Below are positions 1-5,201 of a DNA stretch of 5,226 nucleotides, piece by piece. The first letter of the stretch is position 1. The number at the start of each line of letters is the position of its first letter. A program made the position numbers and the translations under genes. The notes under the pieces were generated by a model, which saw nothing but the letters and a program-made list of their open reading frames with translations, made no database searches and was not told where the DNA came from. Source of the stretch: SAR324 cluster bacterium (GTDB lineage: Bacteria > SAR324 > JACQKK01); the NCBI GenBank assembly GCA_027296185.1, contig JAPUJL010000054.1, positions 1 through 5,226 on the forward strand, read 5' to 3'.

Positions 1-1050
1 TACGGCGGCGGTGGCTCGTGGCAGCCGGGTTCGGTGGACTGGGGCAACAACCAGATCTTCATCGGGATCGGGAACCCCAACCCGGACTACGACTACTGCG
101 GCGACACCTGCCGGGATCCCAACACGGATGCCTGGCGGCCGGGAGACAATCTGTACACGTCCTCCACGGTGGCCCTGGACATGAGCACCGGGAAGTTGAA
201 CTGGCACTTCATGGAAGCGCCGAGCGACCCTTACGACTATGACGCCTCCCCCGGCGAATACATCATCTTCGATAAGGGCGGTCAGGAGCTCGTGTTGCAT
301 CCGGGCAAGAACGGATTCAATCACGTGCACGAGCGCAAATCGGGCAAGCCGGTCGCCGTCTATCCCGACATGAAGAATTACAACTGGACGACCGGGTTCA
401 ACATGCAAACCGGCGAGTGGGAAAACATGCTGTGGCCCAAGGCCGGCGAGAAGACCCTGGTCTGCCCCGCCATCGACGGCGGCCATAGCTGGAACGCCGG
501 CGCCTACAGTCCGGATAGCGGGTTGTTCTACCGCATCGCCAACGAGTGGTGCATGTGGTTGACGGTGAGCCCGAAGGAAGGCGCTCCGGCTTCCGCCGGT
601 TCCGAGACCCGGACCACCGAGCCGTTCGTGCAGGCCTTCATGGCGGCCGAATGGGTCGGTACCGATCCGGCCAACGAGCGGGCGCATGGACGCCTGACGG
701 CCCGCGAGCCGGTCCGTGGCGAACTGGCCTGGGAAAAGCGCTATGACGTGATTCCCCACTCGGCGTTGTTGTCGACCGGCGGCAACCTGATCTTCATCGG
801 CACGGCGACGGGCGAGATCGAAGCGATCAATGCCACCGACGGGTCGACGCTGTGGAGCTTCAACAACGGCTCCAGCCACAACGGCGGCATCATCTCTTAC
901 GCCAAGGGCGGCAAGCAATTCATTGCCGCGGCCACCGGGCACGGGTCCTACGTGGCCTATGCGACGAAGGCCTTGTGGCCCGACGAGATGTTGAACTTTG
1001 CGGACAGCTCGGCCCTGGTCGTGTTCTCGCTACCCTTTAGAGAGCCGTAA
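1..1050 (+). CDS. PQQ-dependent methanol/ethanol-type dehydrogenase, C-terminal part (5' end outside window)
   Basis: The frame is open from base 1 and ends at TAA 1048-1050, giving 349 visible residues, a little over half of the roughly 600-residue family. These periplasmic eight-bladed propellers oxidise alcohols with PQQ and pass electrons to cytochrome c. Visible landmarks (residues counted from base 1) are GIGNP at 22-26, whose Asn25 matches the PQQ/metal-site Asn; RPGDNLYTSS at 46-55; and PYDYDAS at 77-83. In the last, Asp79 fits the catalytic Asp and Asp81 the extra Asp of lanthanide-dependent XoxF/PedH types. Propeller motifs follow: NWTTG, GGHSWNAGAYSPDSGL, LSTGGNLIFIGTATGEIEA and GGKQFIAAATGHGS. 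No CxxCH is present, so there is no C-terminal cytochrome domain in this half. The signal peptide, adjacent-Cys disulfide and metal-site Glu would lie upstream and cannot be checked. A Cys33-x3-Cys37 pair sits in an apparent insertion after the GNP motif. The family is secure; the alcohol substrate is unknown. Confidence 0.93.
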   Translation, partial: YGGGGSWQPGSVDWGNNQIFIGIGNPNPDYDYCGDTCRDPNTDAWRPGDNLYTSSTVALDMSTGKLNWHFMEAPSDPYDYDASPGEYIIFDKGGQELVLHPGKNGFNHVHERKSGKPVAVYPDMKNYNWTTGFNMQTGEWENMLWPKAGEKTLVCPAIDGGHSWNAGAYSPDSGLFYRIANEWCMWLTVSPKEGAPASAGSETRTTEPFVQAFMAAEWVGTDPANERAHGRLTAREPVRGELAWEKRYDVIPHSALLSTGGNLIFIGTATGEIEAINATDGSTLWSFNNGSSHNGGIISYAKGGKQFIAAATGHGSYVAYATKALWPDEMLNFADSSALVVFSLPFREP

Positions 1051-1068
1051 GCTTAGAGAGCCGTAAGC
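1037..1068. repeat. 16-bp perfect tandem duplication over the dehydrogenase stop codon
   Basis: The unit ttagagagccgtaagc occurs at 1037-1052 and again, identically, at 1053-1068. The first copy encodes the last codons and the TAA of the quinoprotein gene; the second lies wholly in the 3' untranslated region. Because translation stops in copy one, the duplication leaves the protein unchanged. It looks like a recent slippage or duplication event, since the copies have not diverged. Confidence 0.9.
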
Positions 1069-1091
1069 TCATCTTTCTTGTTCGGTGTGAT

Positions 1092-1128
1092 AAAGGACAA
1101 GGGACTCGTTCCCTTGTCCTTTTTTTTT
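1092..1128 (+). terminator. Strong Rho-independent terminator of the quinoprotein gene
   Basis: A perfect 13-bp stem (AAAGGACAAGGGA at 1092-1104 pairing with TCCCTTGTCCTTT at 1110-1122) closes a 5-nt loop, CTCGT. It runs into an unbroken series of nine T residues at 1120-1128. It begins about 40 bp after the dehydrogenase stop codon and reads in the plus direction. In the opposite orientation the hairpin is followed by ATC rather than a T run, though the A-rich 5' arm gives three T residues at the stem base, so it is mainly one-directional. It separates the quinoprotein from the CoA-ligase gene, which therefore needs its own promoter or read-through. Confidence 0.95.
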
Positions 1129-1191
1129 GGCGCTGGGAACCCTTTGGCCTGGGCCCGAGTCCGCGCCGAACGCTTGAGCCCGAACCCGAAG

Positions 1192-2037
1192 ATGCCGCGC
1201 TACCCCACCAGCCCGCTCCTGACGCTGCACGATCCCCACGCCGCCCCCCGGTATTACGAGGCGGGGCTGTGGCGGGAGGACACCCTCTACTCCCTGCTGT
1301 GCGGTCTGGCGGAGCGCATCCCGCACCGCTTCGCCCTCCGCGACGGGGCGCGGCGGCTCACCTGGCGCGGGCTGAAGGGGTGGGTCGATGCGGCCGCGGG
1401 GGAGTTGCACGGGATGGGGCTACGCCGGGGCGAGCGGGTCGCGCTGTGGACCTCCAACCGGGTGGAATGCGTGGTGGCGCTGTTGGCCTGCGCGCGGAAC
1501 GGATACGTCTGCAACCCGTCCCTCCACCGCAATTACACGGTCGAGGAAGTCCATGGCCTGCTGCAATGGATTCGCGCCCGAGCCGTGGTGATGGAGGCAG
1601 GCTACGGCGCCGATGCCGGGGGCGAAGAAACCCGGGAGCGGCTGAGCGGGCTGCCCGGCATGCGCCGGGTGATACTGCTGCCCTCGAGCCGGGAGACGGG
1701 AGCCGAGTTTCCCGCCCCCGATGCCGACCCGGGGGACTTGCCCGAGCCGGAGCGGAATCCGGACGCGGTGTGCTATCTGGCCTTCACCTCGGGCACCACG
1801 GGCAAGCCCAAGGGGGTGATGCACTCCCACAACACCCTGCTCGCCCTGTGCCGCTGCATCGCCGCCGACTGGGGTCTCGACGAGCGTTCCGTCGCCCTCT
1901 CGCTCTCGCCCCTCAGCCATCACATCGCTTGGCTGGCGCTGGGCGAGTCGCTGGCCGTGGGCATGGAACTGGTGCTGGAGGATCCGCCGGCGGGCACCTC
2001 CCTGTTGGACTGGGCCGTCGAGCCGGGCGCCACGTAA
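1192..2037 (+). CDS. CoA ligase, N-terminal fragment as translated if the TAA is real
   Basis: This 281-residue product would hold the first part of the adenylation domain: the YYEAGLWREDTLYSLL opening, the GERVALWTSN segment, and the phosphate-binding loop TSGTTGKPKG at 199-208, then end after VEPGAT. It lacks the YGMTEN adenine-site motif, the hinge and the catalytic lysine, so it should be inactive alone. A TTG at 1144 with GGGA five bases upstream is an alternative start adding 16 residues, but it lies only 16 bases past the terminator T-run. Confidence 0.5.
   Translation: MPRYPTSPLLTLHDPHAAPRYYEAGLWREDTLYSLLCGLAERIPHRFALRDGARRLTWRGLKGWVDAAAGELHGMGLRRGERVALWTSNRVECVVALLACARNGYVCNPSLHRNYTVEEVHGLLQWIRARAVVMEAGYGADAGGEETRERLSGLPGMRRVILLPSSRETGAEFPAPDADPGDLPEPERNPDAVCYLAFTSGTTGKPKGVMHSHNTLLALCRCIAADWGLDERSVALSLSPLSHHIAWLALGESLAVGMELVLEDPPAGTSLLDWAVEPGAT
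2035..2037 (+). other. In-frame TAA splitting the CoA-ligase gene
   Basis: The codons around it read ACG-TAA-TGG (Thr-stop-Trp), with no frame change on either side and intact family sequence before (SLLDWAVEPGAT) and after (WLGVPTHAMDLL). One substitution explains it; a Tyr codon (TAC or TAT) is my best guess for the ancestral codon, but this is inferred from how the segment reads. Confidence 0.85.
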
Positions 2038-2046
2038 TGGCTGGGC

Positions 2047-2880
2047 GTGCCCACCCACGCAATGGACCTCCTGGCCGAGCAAAAGCGCCGGGGGGCGGAG
2101 ACCCTGGGCAGCGTGAAGGTCTTCTTCATGGGCGGCTCGCCCATTCCCCGGGCGCTGGCGGAGAGTTACCTGGCCCAGGGGGTCACGCCGCAGAACGTCT
2201 ACGGCATGACGGAAAACTCCGCCCATCAGTACACCCATCCGGACGACGACACGGAAACCATCTGCGCCACCACCGGGCGCGGCGGCCCATCCTACGAGGT
2301 GCGCATCTTCGATCAGGCGGAGCGCGACCGGGAGGTGCCCCCCGGCACCGTGGGGGAGATCGGGGGGCGCGGCGCGGCGCTCATGCTGGGCTACTTCGAC
2401 AACCAGGCGGCCACGGAGGATTCCTTCAACCGGGACGGCTGGTTCCTCTCCGGCGACCTGGGTCAGGTGGACGAGCGGGGCAACCTGAAGATCGTCGGTC
2501 GGCTCAAGGACGTGGTGAACCGGGGCGGCCACAAGATCCATCCGGCCCGCATCGAAGTGCTGGCCATGCGCCACCCGGCCATCGAGAAGGCCGCGGCGTT
2601 CCCCGTGCCCGACGAGCGGCTGGGGGAGAAGGTCTGCCTGGCGGCCTCGGGAGCGCAAGTGCAGTCCCTCGATCCGCAGGCGGTGTTGACCCATCTGGAC
2701 CGGGAAGGGCTCTCCAAGTACGATATGCCCGAATACTTCATTGCCGTGGAGAGCTTTCCCCTAACCGCCAGCGGCAAGATCCTCAAGCGCGAGCTGGCTC
2801 AATGGGCAGCCGACGGCAGGATCCGGCCCACCCCGGTGCGCTGGGGCGGCGCCTCCTCCTCCGGCGAAGGCGGCGAGTGA
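2047..2880 (+). CDS. CoA ligase, C-terminal fragment (same frame, downstream of the TAA)
   Basis: The frame resumes directly after the stop as WLGVPTHAMDLL, which reads as native family sequence and not as the start of a protein. It carries YGMTEN (adenine and Mg-ATP binding), GWFLSGDLG (ribose-binding Asp at 2455-2457), the GRLKDVVNRGGHKI hinge and C-terminal domain entry, and the catalytic Lys at 2776-2778. Possible restarts are GTG 2047 or ATG 2062; neither has a recognisable Shine-Dalgarno sequence. I therefore regard it as the second half of a broken gene and not an independent one. If made, it would lack the phosphate-binding loop and could not adenylate a substrate. Confidence 0.5.
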   Translation: MPTHAMDLLAEQKRRGAETLGSVKVFFMGGSPIPRALAESYLAQGVTPQNVYGMTENSAHQYTHPDDDTETICATTGRGGPSYEVRIFDQAERDREVPPGTVGEIGGRGAALMLGYFDNQAATEDSFNRDGWFLSGDLGQVDERGNLKIVGRLKDVVNRGGHKIHPARIEVLAMRHPAIEKAAAFPVPDERLGEKVCLAASGAQVQSLDPQAVLTHLDREGLSKYDMPEYFIAVESFPLTASGKILKRELAQWAADGRIRPTPVRWGGASSSGEGGE

Positions 2881-2883
2881 CCC

Positions 2884-2916
2884 GGGCCGCCGTGACAGGG
2901 CCGCCGTGACAGGGCC
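2884..2916. repeat. 14-bp tandem repeat between the ligase and SDR genes
   Basis: The unit gggccgccgtgaca is present perfectly at 2884-2897 and 2898-2911, followed by a partial third copy, gggcc, at 2912-2916. It fills most of the 42-bp gap between the ligase TGA (2880) and the SDR start codon. The junction of the second and third copies makes the AGGG that may act as the SDR ribosome binding site. Confidence 0.9.
2911..2914 (+). promoter_or_regulatory. Putative ribosome binding site of the SDR gene, formed by repeat junction
   Basis: AGGG lies eight bases before the ATG at 2923. It is the only purine-rich Shine-Dalgarno-like string at a workable distance and it supports this start over the in-frame GTG at 2941. 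It is a short match, so confidence is modest. Confidence 0.4.
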
Positions 2917-2922
2917 CAAGCG

Positions 2923-3684
2923 ATGAGTGACAGCACGGGAGTGGCGGAGAGAAAAATCGTCGCGGTGACAGGAGCCGGCCGCGGCATCGGCGCCGCGATC
3001 GTTTGGGAGCTCGCCCGGCGCGGATTCACCGCGGCCGCCCTCACCCGCAGCGGGGCGGGGCCGGAAGCGCCGCCGGAGGAGCCGGAACTGGCCGGACGGA
3101 TGCTGACGCTCCGGGCCGACGTCACCGACGAGGCGAGCCTGGCGGCCGCCTTCGCCGATCTCGCGGGGCGGGGCGGGCTGGCCGGTCTGGTCAACAACGC
3201 CGGCACCCACCACGTGGGGGCGAGCGAGGATTTCGCCAGCGCCGACTTCGAGCGGGTGCTGGCCATCAACGCCACGGGAGTGTTCGTGGCCTGCCGGGAG
3301 GCCTTTCCCCATCTCGCCGCGCGGGGGGGCGGCACCATCGTCAACATCGGCTCGTTCTTCGACCGCATGGGGGTTCCTCACAACACCGCCTACACCGCCT
3401 CCAAGGCGGCGGTGGCGGCCATCACCCGCTGCCTGGCGGTGGAATGGGCCCCGCGCAACATCCGCGTGGTGAACGTGGCGCCCGGCTACATCGAAACGGA
3501 TCTGAACCGCGAGTTCCTGAGCAACCCCAAGAGCCGGGACTACATTGCCCAGCGGGTGCCCCTCAGGCGGCCCGGGTCCCCGGAGGAGGTGGCGCGGTTG
3601 GTCGGGGCCCTGTTCCGCGAGGACATTCCCTACCTGACCGGGGAGACCATTTACCTGGACGGCGGACACGGAATCGCCCACTGA
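2923..3684 (+). CDS. Short-chain dehydrogenase/reductase (classical SDR)
   Basis: This is a 253-residue cytoplasmic oxidoreductase of normal classical-SDR length, complete from ATG to TGA. It has the cofactor motif TGAGRGIG (16-23), NNAG (91-94), and the catalytic Ser144, Tyr157 and Lys161 (IGS and YTASK). The C-terminal GETIYLDGGHGI is the usual SDR ending. Arg in the glycine-rich loop, TRSG after the second strand, and no acidic residue there suggest NADP(H) rather than NAD(H). The family interconverts hydroxyl and keto groups; the closest functional labels are 3-oxoacyl-ACP/CoA reductase-like or hydroxyacyl-CoA dehydrogenase-like, and sequence alone does not decide. It follows the CoA ligase by 42 bp on the same strand with no terminator between, so co-transcription is likely and a CoA ester is a plausible substrate. 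Confidence 0.93.
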   Translation: MSDSTGVAERKIVAVTGAGRGIGAAIVWELARRGFTAAALTRSGAGPEAPPEEPELAGRMLTLRADVTDEASLAAAFADLAGRGGLAGLVNNAGTHHVGASEDFASADFERVLAINATGVFVACREAFPHLAARGGGTIVNIGSFFDRMGVPHNTAYTASKAAVAAITRCLAVEWAPRNIRVVNVAPGYIETDLNREFLSNPKSRDYIAQRVPLRRPGSPEEVARLVGALFREDIPYLTGETIYLDGGHGIAH

Positions 3685-3718
3685 GCGGGCAGCGGGGAAA
3701 CTTCCGCGATCAACGGGC

Positions 3719-3749
3719 CGATTCGACCGCCCACTGCTCCCTCGAATCG
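3719..3749. repeat. 8-bp inverted repeat in the convergent intergenic gap
   Basis: cgattcga at 3719-3726 is the exact reverse complement of tcgaatcg at 3742-3749, with a 15-nt spacer. It lies in the 120-bp gap where the SDR (plus) and the hydroxyacid dehydrogenase (minus) converge, so a role in ending transcription is possible. However, there is no T-run on either side and the loop is long. The rest of the gap shows no other convincing structure. Confidence 0.35.
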
Positions 3750-3804
3750 TTGCCGCTCATGACGGGGGCTGCGGCCATACCCGCTCGATTCCGGACGGAA
3801 GCCC

Positions 3805-4701
3805 CTACCCCCCGTTGCCGGAGCGGATTTCGGTGCCCAGGCTGCGCTCGATGACGCGCACCATGGCGCAGACGTCGTCCGTGCCCATGCCCTGGGCCCG
3901 CGCCTCCAGCAGCAGCTCTTTCAGCACGCCCACGAACCGCAAGGGCACGCCGGTCTCCTCCCCCAGCGCCAGGGCCAGGCCGATGTCCTTGTAGGCGAGG
4001 TCGAGGGCGAAATCGGCGCCGAAGTCGCCCTTGAGCACTTTGCGCCCCATGCGGTCCAGGGCGGCGCTGCCTCCGCTGCTCTGCTCGAGCACCTCCAGGA
4101 AGCGCGCCGGGTCGAGCCCGGCCCTGGCGACGATCATGAATGCGTCGTTGGAGGCGGCCATGTTGCAGAAGCGCACCATGTTGTTGAGGATCTTGAACAC
4201 GCAGCCCGCGCCGCTGGGCCCCACATGGAAGACGTTCCGGCCCAGCTGCCGGAACAGCGGGAGCACCCGCTCGAACGCGGCCGCATCGCCGCCGGCCATC
4301 ACCGACAGGGTGGCGGCCTCCGCCCCCTTGACCCCTCCGGCCACCGGGCAATCCAGGTAGTCCACCCCCCGCTCGCCAAGGCGCTCCGCGGCCATGCGCG
4401 CCAGGGCCGGGCCGTTGGTGCTGAAGTCTGCCACGGTGAGCCCGGCGCGCGCCCCCTCGATCACGCCGCCGCTGCCCAGCAGCACCTCCTCGGCCACGGC
4501 GGGGGTGGGCAGGCAGGCGAAGACCACCTCCGCCGCCTCGGCCAGGTGCCGGGGGCTCTGCGCCGCCTCCGCGCCCAGGGCCGTCATGCGCTCGACGGCG
4601 GCGGGGGAGATATCGTGGACGCGCACCGGGTGACCTTCCCGGATCAGGTTGCGGCAGATGGGGGCACCCATGTTGCCGACGCCGATAAATCCGATTTTCA
4701 T
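3805..4701 (-). CDS. 3-hydroxyisobutyrate dehydrogenase-family NAD-dependent oxidoreductase
   Basis: This is a complete 298-residue protein, the usual length for the beta-hydroxyacid dehydrogenase family (3-hydroxyisobutyrate, tartronate semialdehyde and related substrates). The N-terminal Rossmann motif GFIGVGNMG (4-12) begins three residues after the ATG, which fixes the start. Asp30 ending the second strand (VRVHD) suggests NAD over NADP. The substrate-site motif is DCPVAGG (117-123), where the family usually has D-A-P-V-S-G-G, so the substrate-contacting Ser is Ala here. The catalytic Lys170 sits in GAGCVFKILNN, and the C-terminal helical domain has the conserved YKDIGLAL (Lys238, Asp239). 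No clear Shine-Dalgarno sequence precedes the ATG, and the leader contains a minisatellite. It converges on the SDR gene and lies 3' of the cyclic-nucleotide-binding gene on the same strand. Substrate unassigned; a true valine-pathway role is not shown. Confidence 0.92.
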   Translation of the reverse strand: MKIGFIGVGNMGAPICRNLIREGHPVRVHDISPAAVERMTALGAEAAQSPRHLAEAAEVVFACLPTPAVAEEVLLGSGGVIEGARAGLTVADFSTNGPALARMAAERLGERGVDYLDCPVAGGVKGAEAATLSVMAGGDAAAFERVLPLFRQLGRNVFHVGPSGAGCVFKILNNMVRFCNMAASNDAFMIVARAGLDPARFLEVLEQSSGGSAALDRMGRKVLKGDFGADFALDLAYKDIGLALALGEETGVPLRFVGVLKELLLEARAQGMGTDDVCAMVRVIERSLGTEIRSGNGG

Positions 4702-4762
4702 GGGTCAACGCTCGAACGTGGGGGGAGCAATACCGGTCGGGCACGCCCAGGCCCGCACGCCG

Positions 4763-4827
4763 GCCAGTCTGGGCTGCCAGTCTGGGCCGCCGGTCTGGGC
4801 TGCCGGTCTGGGCTGCCGGTCTGGGCG
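4763..4827. repeat. Five-copy 13-bp minisatellite
   Basis: The consensus gccRgtctgggcY is repeated at 4763-4775, 4776-4788, 4789-4801, 4802-4814 and 4815-4827. The first two copies have A and the last three G at the fourth position, and the final base varies. A degraded sixth unit (atcggtcagg, from 4828) overlaps the stop codon of the cyclic-nucleotide-binding gene. The array fills half of the 131-bp gap between that gene and the hydroxyacid dehydrogenase, so it lies in the 3' end of one message and the 5' leader of the next. Confidence 0.93.
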
Positions 4828-4832
4828 ATCGG

Positions 4833-5201
4833 TCAGGAACTGAAGCGCTGGCTCAGCCGCTGCAGGCGCTGTGCGATGAGCTTCGCCAGGAAAAGGCCGT
4901 AGTGGGGATTGCTCTTGATGTTCTCCACGAAGGTCTCTTTGGAGATCTTGATCAATTTGCCCGGCGAGTTGGCGATCACCGTCGCGCTGCGGCTCTCCTC
5001 GAGCAGGAACGACATTTCGCCGAGCAGGATATCGGCGGGGTTCATCGTGGCCAGGGTGCGGTTGTTCGTCTCCACGCGGAACTCGCCCTCGGCGATGTAG
5101 TACAGGAACGTGCTCTCCTCGCCCTCGCGGAACACGATCTCGCCGGGCTCGAAATCCACGAGCTCGCTGTCGCCGAAGGCCAACGGTATCGAGTTCGTCA
5201 T
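4833..5201 (-). CDS. Stand-alone cyclic-nucleotide-binding domain protein
   Basis: This is a 122-residue protein made of one CRP/cNMP-binding beta-barrel. PGEIVFREGE (19-28) and YYIAEGEFRV (34-43) match the early strands. The phosphate-binding cassette reads LLGEMSFLLEESRSATV (59-75), with Glu62 and Arg71 at the spacing found in PKA-type and CAP-type cAMP sites, so ligand binding looks possible. The chain ends in one helix (FLAKLIAQRLQRLSQRF) with no helix-turn-helix, channel or kinase domain, so it is not a DNA-binding CRP regulator. It is probably cytoplasmic and may act through a partner protein. The ATG at 5199-5201 has GGAA about seven bases upstream. The next gene on the minus strand is the hydroxyacid dehydrogenase, 131 bp away. 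What lies upstream is outside the window. Ligand and partner unknown. Confidence 0.88.
   Translation of the reverse strand: MTNSIPLAFGDSELVDFEPGEIVFREGEESTFLYYIAEGEFRVETNNRTLATMNPADILLGEMSFLLEESRSATVIANSPGKLIKISKETFVENIKSNPHYGLFLAKLIAQRLQRLSQRFSS

Larger units (their letters stand above)
1192..2880 (+). pseudogene. Acyl-CoA ligase (AMP-binding family) interrupted by one in-frame TAA
   Basis: This is a single reading frame of 563 codons, broken only by TAA at 2035-2037 (codon 282). Reading through it gives about 562 residues, the normal size for this ATP-dependent acid:CoA ligase superfamily, which makes acyl-AMP and then acyl-CoA. Core motifs lie on both sides of the stop: TSGTTGKPKG (199-208) before it; YGMTEN (337-342), SGDL (Asp422), GRLKD (Arg437) and the catalytic-lysine motif TASGKILK (Lys529) after it. 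Phrases such as GEIGGRGAALMLGYFDNQAAT and AMRHPAIEKAAAFPVPDERLGEK resemble, from memory, ligases annotated as cyclohexanecarboxylate-CoA ligase; the real substrate is not established. ATG 1192 was chosen because the frame upstream runs through the terminator; no good ribosome binding site is seen. The break could be a recent nonsense mutation, a sequencing error or recoding. Confidence 0.85.

Noticed and set aside
1080..1094. A possible extended -10 element (TGTGATAAA) before the ligase.
   Set aside because: There is no matching -35 at proper spacing, and transcription from it would run straight into the terminator.
1078..1191. Extending the CoA ligase start back to TTG 1078.
   Set aside because: This would place the terminator hairpin and T-run inside the coding sequence, and the added residues do not resemble the family.
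1420..2694. A 424-codon open frame on the minus strand inside the ligase gene.
   Set aside because: Low-complexity His/Arg/Gly/Gln-rich translation with no recognisable domain, antisense to a clear enzyme gene.
1269..2909. A 546-codon open frame on the plus strand overlapping the whole CoA-ligase region, continuous past the TAA.
   Set aside because: It is an off-frame shadow of GC-rich coding sequence: Arg/Gly/Ala/Pro-rich, no domain motif, while the overlapping frame has all the ligase motifs. The ATG overlapping the TAA (2037-2039) belongs to this frame and is coincidental.
2761..3681. A 306-codon minus-strand frame opposite the SDR gene.
   Set aside because: Antisense shadow; the plus-strand frame carries the complete SDR catalytic set.
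3765..3805. A 6-bp inverted pair, ggggct and agcccc, near the dehydrogenase 3' end as a terminator.
   Set aside because: The stem is short, the loop is 29 bases and there is no T-run; this is expected by chance in GC-rich DNA.
3710..4744. A 344-codon minus-strand frame overlapping the hydroxyacid dehydrogenase in another frame.
   Set aside because: Arg/Gly/Pro-rich with no motif; the 298-residue frame has the Rossmann and catalytic motifs.
4763..4827. CRISPR array or regulator-binding iterons for the five-copy repeat.
   Set aside because: Units are only 13 bp, directly adjacent with no spacers, and no cas, rep or phage genes are nearby.
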